64,000 nucleotides of DNA from Actinomyces glycerinitolerans (GTDB taxonomy: Bacteria; Actinomycetota; Actinomycetes; Actinomycetales; Actinomycetaceae). Below are positions 28,074 through 35,825 of the stretch, piece after piece. Each line of letters opens with the position of its first letter. The first letter of the stretch is position 1. The DNA lies in the NCBI RefSeq assembly GCF_900098745.1, contig NZ_FQTT01000009.1, forward strand, positions 309,127 through 373,126, in the 5' to 3' direction. The notes beneath the pieces are model-generated. The model saw only the letters and a program-made list of their open reading frames with translations. It did no database searches and was not told the DNA's origin. A program made the translations under genes and the position numbers.

Positions 28074-28322
28074 GCAGACACGGGTCAGTCGACCCAACCG
28101 CAAGCAACCACACACCGCAGACGCCGCCGCAGTCCCCACCACACACCCTCAAACCCGGAGTGCTCCAAGTCTCCGTGGGCGCGGCTGTGCCCGGCGTTGT
28201 CCGGAGCTCGCATGTGACCTGCGTCCAGATCGCAGGATTGCGACAGTGCAGCGACACGGCTGTCTTATGCGGGCCTGTAATCTTCCGACACACGAATTGT
28301 TGTACGCCGGAAGGAACCCCCA

Positions 28323-28931
28323 ATGCGTATCCCCAACCAGCTCCTCGTCCCCGCCACCGTCATGGCCCTGGGCGTCTCCCTGGCCGCCTGCTCCATCAGC
28401 GTCGGCGGCTCGGAAGGCGACTCCGCCTCGGAGGAGACCACCGCCGCCGTGGCCACCGAGGAGGCCACACAGACAACCGAGAGCGCGGACGACACCGACA
28501 CCGACGCCGACGACAGCGAGGACGCCGATACGGACGACGCAGATGCCGCCGCAGACGCCGATACGGACGACACCGACGCGGACACCGCCGTCGGCGCCTC
28601 CACCGTTGACATCACCGACTCCGACTGGCTCGGCGTGATTGCGAACGGTACCCAGGAGAACGTGTCCGGCGATTACGCGATCCAGAGCTCCGGGGGCACC
28701 TACAACCTCGTCGGAGAGCTCAATAGCCTGACGATTCAGGGCTCGGAGGTCACCGTCTCCGCGGAGACCATCGGGACGCTGACCGTGCAGGGCTCGGACG
28801 TGACCGTCTACGTCCGCCAGGCCGACACGATCCAGGTGTTCGGCTCCGACGTCACCGTCTACTACCTGGACGGCGCCCCGAGCATTCAAGACATCGGCGC
28901 CGACAACACCGTCGAGCAGCTGACCGACTGA
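28323..28931 (+). CDS. DUF3060-like lipoprotein
   Basis: A 202-aa exported lipoprotein: signal peptide with lipobox LAAC (Cys about 23), then an Asp/Thr/Ala-rich acidic linker (about 40-100) and a C-terminal domain of short regular strands (LNSLTIQGSEVTVSAETIG, then LTVQGSDVTVYV) that resembles DUF3060. The repeats have a period near 20 residues, as in a small beta-solenoid. GGAAGGA precedes the ATG. It is followed closely by a two-component system and another DUF3060-like gene, so it may be the sensed or regulated envelope component. No function is established for the family. Confidence 0.68.
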   Translation: MRIPNQLLVPATVMALGVSLAACSISVGGSEGDSASEETTAAVATEEATQTTESADDTDTDADDSEDADTDDADAAADADTDDTDADTAVGASTVDITDSDWLGVIANGTQENVSGDYAIQSSGGTYNLVGELNSLTIQGSEVTVSAETIGTLTVQGSDVTVYVRQADTIQVFGSDVTVYYLDGAPSIQDIGADNTVEQLTD

Positions 28932-28951
28932 CCGGCCCGGACAACCCGACC

Positions 28952-29743
28952 GTGCCGCCCATGCCCCGGCCCGTACCCGCCCCGCCCCCCGCCGCCCCGG
29001 CGGCCGGCCAGCCTGCCGCCTCCCCGGCGGCCGGCCAACCCGCCGCTACCGTCCTGCTCGTCGACGACGAAGCCCCCATCCGCGCCTCGCTCGGCTCCTA
29101 CCTGGAACGCAGCGGCTACCGGGTGCTGCGCGCGAGCGACGGTGTGGAGGCGCTCGACCTGCTTGGCGCCTACAGCATCGACATCATCGTCAGTGACGTG
29201 CTCATGCCCCGCATGGACGGGCGTGAACTCGTGCGGCGGGTACGGGCCGGCGGCACCTGGACCCCGATCATCCTGCTCACCCAGGTCGACGCCTCCTATG
29301 AGCGCGTCTCCGCCCTGGATGACGGCGCCGACGACTACCTGTCCAAGCCCTTCGACCCCGCCGAGCTCGCCTCCCGAATCCGCGCCGTCCTGCGCCGCAC
29401 CCGCGGCGTCGGCCAACCCCTGACGGCGGCGTCCCGGCTGATGGCGGGTGAGCTGACCCTGGACCGCGCCGCCCGCCGCGTCACCCTGGCCGGCCGGGAG
29501 GTGTCCCTCACCCCGAAGGCGGTCACCCTGCTGGACTACCTGATGAGCCACCCCGGCGAGTTGCACACTCGCGAGGCGCTGCTGTCCGCCCTGTGGGGCA
29601 TCGACTTCGTGTCCTCCACCCGCGCCGTAGACCACCGCATCCGCGAGATCCGCCGCGCCCTGGGCGACGACGCCACCCACCCGATCTTCATTGAGACCGT
29701 GCCGCAGGGCGGCTACCGTTTCTGCGCCGAGGTGCACACGTGA
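28952..29743 (+). CDS. OmpR-family response regulator with Pro/Ala N-terminal extension
   Basis: The 263-aa regulator has a 30-residue extension made of a duplicated AAGQPAA motif; the underlying DNA repeats CCGGCGGCCGGCCA twice. Then comes a receiver domain (VDDEAPIR, phospho-acceptor in VSDVLMPRMDG, KPFDPAEL) and a winged helix ending ETVPQGGYRFCAEVHT. The start is uncertain: GTG at 28952 or ATG at 28961, with no clear ribosome site. The stop overlaps the kinase start by 4 bp (GTGA), so the two are translationally coupled. Confidence 0.82.
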   Translation: MPPMPRPVPAPPPAAPAAGQPAASPAAGQPAATVLLVDDEAPIRASLGSYLERSGYRVLRASDGVEALDLLGAYSIDIIVSDVLMPRMDGRELVRRVRAGGTWTPIILLTQVDASYERVSALDDGADDYLSKPFDPAELASRIRAVLRRTRGVGQPLTAASRLMAGELTLDRAARRVTLAGREVSLTPKAVTLLDYLMSHPGELHTREALLSALWGIDFVSSTRAVDHRIREIRRALGDDATHPIFIETVPQGGYRFCAEVHT

Positions 29744-30816
29744 GCGCGCCGGTGGGATCGGACGTATCCGGCGCGCTCCGTTCGATCGGTGACGGTGGAC
29801 GCCTGAGAGCGGAAAACGGGGGCGGGCCCGTCGACGCCGACTCCGGCACTCACACCCGGTCCGGCCGCCGGTTCTGGCTGTGGTGGGGCTGCGGCGTCAT
29901 CGCCGTGTCGGCGCTTACCGCCCTCGCCCAAGCGGCCTGGGGCGGGCTGACCCTGTCGGTTACGACCGCCGTCCCGGTGGCCGTTGCCATGGCCGGCGGG
30001 GGCGCGTTGACGGCGGTGGCGCTGGTCGTCGTCGCCCGGCGACGCCACCGGGCCGAACAGCAGCGGCTGCGCGCGCAGGCGCAGGCACAGGCACGCACCC
30101 GCCACCGGCAGTTCCTACGTCGCCTGGACCACGAGTTGAAGAACCCGCTGACGGCGGTGCGCGCCGCCGTCGCCGACGCCTCCCGCACCGCCACTCCGGT
30201 CGTAGCCGCGGATCTGGAGGTGGTGGATGCCCAGTCGCGGCGGATGAGTCGTCTGCTGACCGACCTGCGCAAGCTCGCCGAGCTGGAGACCGCCCCGCTG
30301 GCGGTGGAGGACGTGGACCTGGCCGAGACGGTCCAGGACGCGGTCTCCGCCGTCATCGAGGAGGCTGCCGGACGCGGCGCGGCGGTGCGGGTACGTCTGG
30401 ACCTGCCGGCGGTGCCCTGGCCGTTGCCGCACGTACGCGGTGACGGCGACCTGCTGTATTCGGCCGTGTACAACGTGCTCACCAACGCCGCCAAGTACAC
30501 CCCGGACGGCGGGGCCGTGGAAGTGCGCGGCAGGGAGGAGGCCGGTGCCGTCACCATTGAGGTGGCCGACACCGGAATCGGCGTGCCCGAGGCGGAGCTG
30601 GACGGCGTCTTCCGCGAGTTGGAGCGCGCCTCCAACGCCCGCGCCCTGCCCGGCTCCGGACTGGGGCTGGCGCTGGTGCGCACCATCGTCGGCCGGCATG
30701 GCGGGCAGGTGCGCATGGCCTCCCGTGAGGGGGTGGGCACCCGGGTGTGGCTGACCCTGCCGGTGGCCGGCCCGCCCGCCGCCGCACCCCCTGGACCACC
30801 CCGCGCATCCCGATAG
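29740..30816 (+). CDS. Sensor histidine kinase, second two-component pair
   Basis: A 358-aa kinase. After a Gly-rich N-terminus come two helices (about 48-66 and 72-97) with almost no extracellular loop, so it may sense within or at the membrane. The H-box is DHELKNPLTAV, the N-box VLTNAAKYTPDG, the G1 box DTGIGVP and the G2 box SGLGLALV. GTG start at 29740 overlaps the regulator. The short tail is Pro/Ala-rich. Co-location with two DUF3060-like genes suggests an envelope-stress role, which is an inference only. Confidence 0.82.
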   Translation: MSAPVGSDVSGALRSIGDGGRLRAENGGGPVDADSGTHTRSGRRFWLWWGCGVIAVSALTALAQAAWGGLTLSVTTAVPVAVAMAGGGALTAVALVVVARRRHRAEQQRLRAQAQAQARTRHRQFLRRLDHELKNPLTAVRAAVADASRTATPVVAADLEVVDAQSRRMSRLLTDLRKLAELETAPLAVEDVDLAETVQDAVSAVIEEAAGRGAAVRVRLDLPAVPWPLPHVRGDGDLLYSAVYNVLTNAAKYTPDGGAVEVRGREEAGAVTIEVADTGIGVPEAELDGVFRELERASNARALPGSGLGLALVRTIVGRHGGQVRMASREGVGTRVWLTLPVAGPPAAAPPGPPRASR

Positions 30817-30890
30817 ACGTACACACCCGACACCCACAGAGAACCAGCGACAAGGGCCCACGTCGTGAATCCCCGAACCGCCCCCACCCG

Positions 30891-31436
30891 GTGCCGCCGC
30901 TTCTTCCCCCAGACCCCGCGGCCTGCATCGCCGTCGGCGCCCTGGCACTCGCGCTGCCCGACCTCGGCCTGTTGACCGCCTCCACCGGGAGCCTCACCCC
31001 GGACCTGACCGGGGACATCCAGTCCCGCCCGGGCATCACCGTCTCCCCGGCGCGCTGTGACGAGGCGGGGGTCCTGAACGGCGGCATGACCGTCGTCGGC
31101 GGGTACGGTTCGGTCATCACCTCGGACGGCGACTCCTCCCTGGTCAACGACGGTGAGGGCGGCGCGGTTTATGAGGACGGCTCGGTGAGCATCGTCAACG
31201 AGGGCGACGGTACCGCGCTGGTCAGTCGAGGCGTGCAGAGCATCGAGGTCGACGCCGAGCAGCGGGCCCAGGCGGTGCTCGACGCCCTGGAGCAGGACGG
31301 AGTGACCGCGCCGTTGGAGGCCGAGGGCTTCGGCGAGACCCGGCCGGTGGCGCCCAACGAGAACGAGGACGGCTCAGACAATCCTGCCGGGCGCCAACTC
31401 AACCGTCGCGTAGAGATCTACGTTCCGGCCTTCTGA
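30891..31436 (+). CDS. Damaged exported OmpA-C-terminal/DUF3060-like protein
   Basis: This frame encodes a hydrophobic segment (CIAVGALALALPDLGLL), a DUF3060-like stretch (CDEAGVLNGGMTVVGGYGS, then VNEGDGTALV) and only the second half of an OmpA domain (AEQRAQAVLDALEQDGV to NPAGRQLNRRVEIYVPAF). The first half of the OmpA domain is missing. GTG 30891 has no ribosome site. A GTG at 30865 with AAGGG upstream is in another frame and reaches a TGA at 30973; adding one C to the CCCCC run at 30906-30910 would join it to this frame as a complete signal peptide. So it is probably a frameshifted gene or an assembly error, plus an in-frame domain deletion. Confidence 0.55.
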   Translation: MPPLLPPDPAACIAVGALALALPDLGLLTASTGSLTPDLTGDIQSRPGITVSPARCDEAGVLNGGMTVVGGYGSVITSDGDSSLVNDGEGGAVYEDGSVSIVNEGDGTALVSRGVQSIEVDAEQRAQAVLDALEQDGVTAPLEAEGFGETRPVAPNENEDGSDNPAGRQLNRRVEIYVPAF

Positions 31437-31473
31437 GGCGGGTACGGCGCCGGGCGGCGCGGTGGTGTCATGG

Positions 31474-31580
31474 AATGCACCACTTTAGGACTTGCTGCCG
31501 CAGCTTATGCCGACTGTGACCGCGGAATCCTACGGTTTGTCGGCTCTAGAACACGGCCAGTCCTTGGAAAGTGGTGCATT
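31474..31580. repeat. Intergenic dyad element (AATGCACCACTTT type)
   Basis: AATGCACCACTTT (31474-31486) and AAAGTGGTGCATT (31568-31580) are perfect 13-bp inverted repeats centred on 31527. Inner pairs GCCGAC (31509) and GTCGGC (31539) continue the symmetry to within half a base. It lies in the 214-bp gap before tmk. Confidence 0.6.
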
Positions 31581-31650
31581 TTGTGACAGGGGCGGTCCGG
31601 TGAACGGGGATCCGCCCCGACTCGGCGTGGTCTCCGGCTACCCTGGCGCC

Positions 31651-32445
31651 GTGAACTTGTCCGTTTTCGCCCCGGTGCCCCCTGTGCACGCCTATCCCGG
31701 CCTGTTCATCTCCTTCGAGGGCGGCGACGGTGTCGGCAAGACCACCCAGATCGACCGCCTGAGCGCGCTGCTGACCGCGGCAAGGATCGCCTACCGGCGC
31801 ACGCGCGAGCCCGGCGGCACCGAGCTGGGCGACCGGATCCGCGACCTGCTGCTGCACGGCGGCCACGTGAGTCCGCACGCCGAGGCCCTGTTGTATGCGG
31901 CCGACCGGGCCCACCACGTCGCCACGGTGGTGCGTCCCGCGCTCGCCCGCGGCGAGGTGGTACTGACCGACCGCTACCTGGACTCCTCCGTCGCCTACCA
32001 GGGCGCCGCCCGTGCGCTCGGCCCGCAGGAGGTGCGTGACCTGTCCCTGTGGGCCACCGACGGTCTGCTGCCCGACCTGACCATCCTGCTCGACGCCGAT
32101 CCCGCCGTCGGCTCCGCCCGTACCGACGCCCGCGGTCGGCGCGACCGCCTGGAGCGCGAGCCCGACGCCTTCCACGCCGCCCTGCGTGAGGAGTTCCGGG
32201 TGCTGGCGCGCCAGGAGCCCGAACGCATCAAGCTCGTCGACGCCGAGCGGCCCGTCGAGGTGGTGGCTGCGGAGGTGACCGGGCTGGTCGAGCAGCTCAT
32301 TGCCGCCCGCGGGGCGGGACTGCGTCTGGAGAGCGGGGGTGCCCGAGCCAGCGCCGCCGCGGGAGCCAACTCCGCGGGCCATGCCGCCCATGCTGCCTTG
32401 AAGGCCTTCCGCGCCGTCCTTCCCCGCCGAGGCCTGCAACAGTAA
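31651..32445 (+). CDS. tmk: Thymidylate kinase
   Basis: dTMP kinase of about 264 aa makes dTDP for DNA synthesis. GTG 31651 is chosen: TACCCT lies 6 nt before it (leaderless pattern) and the P-loop FEGGDGVGKTTQ then falls at about residue 27. Other motifs are TREPGGTELGDRIR (DR-type LID partner), TDRYLDSSVAYQG and DARGRRDRLE. A 40-residue Ala-rich tail after the catalytic domain is unusual in length but ends in a hydrophilic helix. In many actinobacteria tmk is followed directly by holB; here holB is 9.3 kb away. Confidence 0.93.
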   Translation: MNLSVFAPVPPVHAYPGLFISFEGGDGVGKTTQIDRLSALLTAARIAYRRTREPGGTELGDRIRDLLLHGGHVSPHAEALLYAADRAHHVATVVRPALARGEVVLTDRYLDSSVAYQGAARALGPQEVRDLSLWATDGLLPDLTILLDADPAVGSARTDARGRRDRLEREPDAFHAALREEFRVLARQEPERIKLVDAERPVEVVAAEVTGLVEQLIAARGAGLRLESGGARASAAAGANSAGHAAHAALKAFRAVLPRRGLQQ

Positions 32446-32470
32446 CGTGCCGAGGAAGTCCTGTTGACAA

Positions 32471-33397
32471 CTAGCCCTTGACGCCGCCCTCCTGAACTCC
32501 GCTGAAGAATTGTTTCTGCGCCAGCGCGAACAGGATGATGATGGGGACGAGCGCGATGATGGTGCCGGCGGCGACGACGCGCGGGTTGGAACCGAAGTTT
32601 GACTGCAGGTACTGCATTCCGACCGTGAGCGTGTACTTCTCGGGATCCGACAGGACTACGAGGGGCCACAGGAAGTCATCCCAGGCGCCTATGAAGGAGA
32701 ACAGGGCGACGACGCTGACCATACCGCGGATGTTCGGCCACACCACATGCCGGATACGCTGCCAGGTGGACGCGCCGTCAATCTCTGCGGCTTCGAGGAT
32801 GTCCTTGGGGATCATCGCGCACGCAGTCGTGATCAATAGGACGTTGACGGCGCCGATCGCCCCGGGCAGGAAGACGCCGACAAGAGAGTTGGCGAAGCCG
32901 AGCGATCTGACGGTCAGATACTGGCTGGTCAGCGTGACTTCGCCCGGAAGGAGCAGCGTCGACAGGAAGATCGCCATGAAGAGGTACTTGCCGCGGAACT
33001 TCAAGATGCCCATGGCGTAGCCGGCGCAGGTGCAGAAGAAGACCTGACTGACCACTGTGGCCACACCTACGAGCAGGGAGTGCCAGGCGTACTTCAGAAT
33101 CGGTATGGTGCGCGAGACCGTCGCGTAGTGCTCCAGTGTCGGATGCTCCGGAACCAGATGCGGCGGGAATGCGTAGATATTCTCGGATGCGCCCTTCAAC
33201 GAGGTGGACAGCTGCCACAGGAAGGGGAAGATGGCGATTACCGCCATGAGAATGAGCAGGACATAGCGCACGACGGCGCCGGCGACAGTGGGCTTCAGAA
33301 AGTCCGACTCCCCCTTGCGCCGCCAGAAACGATCCTTGTAAGGCTTGGCGAGGGTGTGAGCGGGGGCCTCCGCGTGCTTGGCTGCTGTCGATGTCAT
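32471..33397 (-). CDS. CUT1 sugar ABC transporter permease (MalG/LacG-like)
   Basis: The 308-aa inner-membrane permease has six helices and the coupling motif EAAEIDGASTWQRIRHVVWPNI (split here as EAAEIDGAS and WPNI) that contacts the ATPase. It overlaps the upstream permease gene by 4 bp (ATGA) and is the last gene of the five-gene mannosidase operon. Residues 1-35 are a cytoplasmic tail. No ATP-binding gene follows, so it probably uses a shared MsiK/MsmK-type ATPase encoded elsewhere. Confidence 0.88.
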   Translation of the reverse strand: MTSTAAKHAEAPAHTLAKPYKDRFWRRKGESDFLKPTVAGAVVRYVLLILMAVIAIFPFLWQLSTSLKGASENIYAFPPHLVPEHPTLEHYATVSRTIPILKYAWHSLLVGVATVVSQVFFCTCAGYAMGILKFRGKYLFMAIFLSTLLLPGEVTLTSQYLTVRSLGFANSLVGVFLPGAIGAVNVLLITTACAMIPKDILEAAEIDGASTWQRIRHVVWPNIRGMVSVVALFSFIGAWDDFLWPLVVLSDPEKYTLTVGMQYLQSNFGSNPRVVAAGTIIALVPIIILFALAQKQFFSGVQEGGVKG

Positions 33398-34353
33398 CGC
33401 GAGGCCCTCTCACTAGCCCGTTTGGCGTTCTCGCGCAGTGCCGCCCGGTGCGCGCGGCGCTTGCGCAACCTGCTGCGCATGGCGGCTATGTCGGTGCCGT
33501 TGTTGATGAAAGCGGTTAGGAGTAGAGGCCCGATCGTTAGCAGGAAGAGCACCACGGAGAGCGCGGAGGCATAGCCGAGTTGGCCATCCAGTCCCGCTCC
33601 CTTGCGCTGAATGAGCATGACGAGGCTCATGGCCTGCCCACCGGGCCCGCCGGAACCGTTGGTGAGGATGTAGATCTCGGAGAATATGCGCATCGCGGAG
33701 GTCGTGATCAGGGCGGAGACCAGAAGCATGGCTCCTCGTACGCCGGGGACCGTGATGGACCAGAAGCGGCGAATCGGGCCGGCGCCGTCCAATGCGGCCG
33801 CCTCGTGCAGTTCGCGACCCACGTTGCCCAAGGCGGCCAAGTACACCACCATGTAGTATCCCAGCCCTTTCCAGGTGGTCAGGAGTATGGAGCACATGAG
33901 GATCCACCAGCGATCGGTCAAGAAGGAGATGCCTGTTCCGCCCAGGAACTCGATCGCCTGGTTGACGACCCCGCGTGAGTCGAACATCCATGACCAGATG
34001 ATGCCCACGACAACTACCGAGGCTATGACCGGGAAGTAGTAGACGGTTCTGAAGAACGACATTCCGGGCATGTACTTCGATATCAACAGTGCCAGAAGCA
34101 GGGGGATGATTGTCAGTAGTGGAACGCACACGAGTACGTAGACGAAACAGGTGGTCAGGGCGTAGCCGACCTGTGGATCGTCCAGAATCCTCTTGAAGTT
34201 GTCCAGGCCTATGAACTGGGCGGGACGTAGCGGTCTCGCATCGGTGAAGGCCAGCATGACGGTATTGAGGAACGGCCACAGGGCGAATACCAGGACCCAG
34301 ATCGTCGCCGGTGCGACCAAGATGTAGGGGGTAAGGCGTTGACGCAGACGCAT
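33394..34353 (-). CDS. CUT1 sugar ABC transporter permease (MalF/LacF-like)
   Basis: The 319-aa permease, partner of the downstream MalG-like protein. It has six helices and the coupling motif ELHEAAALDGAGPIRRFWS. GGAGG lies 8 nt before the ATG. It follows the binding-protein gene after a 98-bp gap holding a strong hairpin. The Arg-rich C-terminus (RSRLRKRRAHRAALRE) is cytoplasmic. Substrate by context: mannose-containing oligosaccharides. Confidence 0.88.
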   Translation of the reverse strand: MRLRQRLTPYILVAPATIWVLVFALWPFLNTVMLAFTDARPLRPAQFIGLDNFKRILDDPQVGYALTTCFVYVLVCVPLLTIIPLLLALLISKYMPGMSFFRTVYYFPVIASVVVVGIIWSWMFDSRGVVNQAIEFLGGTGISFLTDRWWILMCSILLTTWKGLGYYMVVYLAALGNVGRELHEAAALDGAGPIRRFWSITVPGVRGAMLLVSALITTSAMRIFSEIYILTNGSGGPGGQAMSLVMLIQRKGAGLDGQLGYASALSVVLFLLTIGPLLLTAFINNGTDIAAMRSRLRKRRAHRAALRENAKRASERASR

Positions 34354-34415
34354 GCGGTTGGCCTCCGGTGGGTGAGTGGCTGCGTGAAGCGCAGGCCCGG
34401 ACGTGGGAACGGGGA

Positions 34416-34443
34416 GACGGGGCGGGCATGCGCCCGCCCCGTC
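34416..34443 (-). terminator. Hairpin after the binding-protein gene
   Basis: GACGGGGCGGGC (34416-34427) pairs perfectly with GCCCGCCCCGTC (34432-34443), 12 bp with a 4-nt loop, between the binding protein and the first permease. This placement is typical for keeping binding-protein mRNA in excess over permease mRNA. Confidence 0.6.
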
Positions 34444-34451
34444 ATGGAGTG

Positions 34452-35744
34452 TTAAACGTTGAGATTCTCGTTGCAGTACTGAACGGCGGCATCCAGCGCT
34501 TCCTTGGCGGAGATGTCTCCCTTCATTGCGAGCGCGATCTGCTGCTGTGTGTAGGTGTCCATATCGTCGGTGTACTGGATCGGCTTGACCGTCTCGGCGC
34601 TGGACATCGCGGCCGCCGCCAGTTCCACTGCCTTTTTCATCAGGGGGTCGGAGATGTCTTCAGTGAGGGCATCCGGATCCTCATTGCCTTCGAGGGTGCC
34701 GGGCATGAAGCCCTGGGCGATCTTGACGAACTCCACCTGGTTGTCGTTATTCGTCACGTATTGGGCGAACGCGAGCGCCAAGTCGGGATTCGCCGAGTTC
34801 GCGGCAACACTGATGCCCTGGATGTACAGCGGCGGCGTGGTGAAGCGTGCTGAGCAGTCCGTCTTGTCGAGGAGGGTCGGGGCGTCGTTTGTCAGCTGGG
34901 TGACGAACGAGCCGGTGGCCGTGGTGTATCCCACCTTTTCCTGGGTGTACATGGTGGCATTGCCGGCATAGTCGTCGTTGAGCACCTCGGCCGGCATGGC
35001 TCCGATCTCGTATAACTCGGCGTACCGGCTGACGATTTCGGCTGCCTGGTCGGTGTTGAAGGCGAACTCCTCGCCATTGAAGATGTCGACTCCGTAGTCG
35101 CTGATCTCGGTGAGGCCGGGCATGGTGGAGGCCAGGTAGACCCCCTTCTGTGCGGCGGTGGTGCACCAATCGATGTACGAGTCGAGATCGGTGGGGGCGT
35201 CGTCAATGGACAGGCCGGCCTGCTCCAGCATTTCGGTGTTCCACCAGCACACGTCCGTGCCCAGGTACCACGGGTAGCCGTAGACGCCCTCGATGCCGTC
35301 GTAGGTGTAGGCGTCCAGACCGCCTTGAACGTAGGAACTCAGGAGGTCTGCGTCCGCCGCCTTCAGATCCAGCACTTGCGAGACCTGAGCGAGTTTGTAG
35401 GCGAAGCCCTCGGGAAGGTTTATGACGTCGGGTAATTCGCCGGAGTTTGCTTGCTGGAGGACCTTCTCCTCGTAGCCGTCTCCGGGCTGATCGATCCAGT
35501 TGATGGTGGTGCCGGGATTGTCGTCCTGGAAGGACTTGATGAGGTTTTCGAAGTACGGTGTGAAGCGGTCGTCCTTGAGTGACCAGGTCTGAAAGGTGAT
35601 CTCGCCGGACAGCTCTCCGGACCCGGATGCGGCCCCGGTGTTCGAACCCGAGCTGTTGGAGCCGGTGGACCCGGTGCAGGCGGACAGAGTCGCTGCCGTT
35701 GTGACGGACAGGCCCATGAGTAGAGAGCGGCGGGTGAGCTTCAT
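34452..35744 (-). CDS. Extracellular sugar-binding lipoprotein of the CUT1 transporter
   Basis: A 430-aa solute-binding lipoprotein. The ATG at 35744 is preferred over 35786 because AAGGGAGT precedes it and a proper signal peptide follows (KLTRRSLLMGL, lipobox LSAC, Cys 23). A Ser/Gly/Asn linker leads into a family-1-type binding fold (ITFQTWSLKDDRFTPYFENL near the start, WYLGTDVCWWNTEMLEQAGL typical of sugar sites). Its upstream gap holds a palindromic operator candidate, so it may have its own controlled promoter within the operon. Confidence 0.88.
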   Translation of the reverse strand: MKLTRRSLLMGLSVTTAATLSACTGSTGSNSSGSNTGAASGSGELSGEITFQTWSLKDDRFTPYFENLIKSFQDDNPGTTINWIDQPGDGYEEKVLQQANSGELPDVINLPEGFAYKLAQVSQVLDLKAADADLLSSYVQGGLDAYTYDGIEGVYGYPWYLGTDVCWWNTEMLEQAGLSIDDAPTDLDSYIDWCTTAAQKGVYLASTMPGLTEISDYGVDIFNGEEFAFNTDQAAEIVSRYAELYEIGAMPAEVLNDDYAGNATMYTQEKVGYTTATGSFVTQLTNDAPTLLDKTDCSARFTTPPLYIQGISVAANSANPDLALAFAQYVTNNDNQVEFVKIAQGFMPGTLEGNEDPDALTEDISDPLMKKAVELAAAAMSSAETVKPIQYTDDMDTYTQQQIALAMKGDISAKEALDAAVQYCNENLNV

Positions 35745-35795
35745 GGTGGACTCCCTTCGTCTTTGAAGCGGTGGCGTCCGTGCCACTGGATAGAG

Positions 35796-35811
35796 ACTAC
35801 ACCGGTTTAGT
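35796..35811. promoter_or_regulatory. Candidate LacI-type operator before the binding-protein gene
   Basis: ACTACACCGGTTTAGT is a 16-bp palindrome with one mismatched pair, with the central CG typical of LacI/GalR operators. It lies 52 bp upstream of the binding-protein start. Its GGTTTAG half-site recurs at 40311-40326 in the mannosidase promoter. Confidence 0.55.
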
Positions 35812-35825
35812 ACGGATTGAGTACC

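Larger units (their letters stand above)
27288..28322. other. 1-kb divergent intergenic region filled with repeats, no convincing gene
   Basis: A G-rich strand-asymmetric run (about 27450-27535) and a C-rich one (about 28085-28150) flank several inverted repeats: TTGGAAT/ATTCCAA at 27585-27605, AGACCAG/CTGGTCT at 27824-27842 and the 19-bp array at 27944-28073. A palindrome TCGCAGGATTGCGA lies at 28230-28243, about 80 bp before the DUF3060 gene, and may be an operator. Open frames in the stretch have unnatural composition and no recognisable motif. Confidence 0.45.

Noticed and set aside
27374-28217. Several 90-200 aa open frames in the 27.3-28.3 kb gap
   Set aside because: They run through the 19-bp array and biased G/C runs on both strands, and none has a ribosome site or motif.
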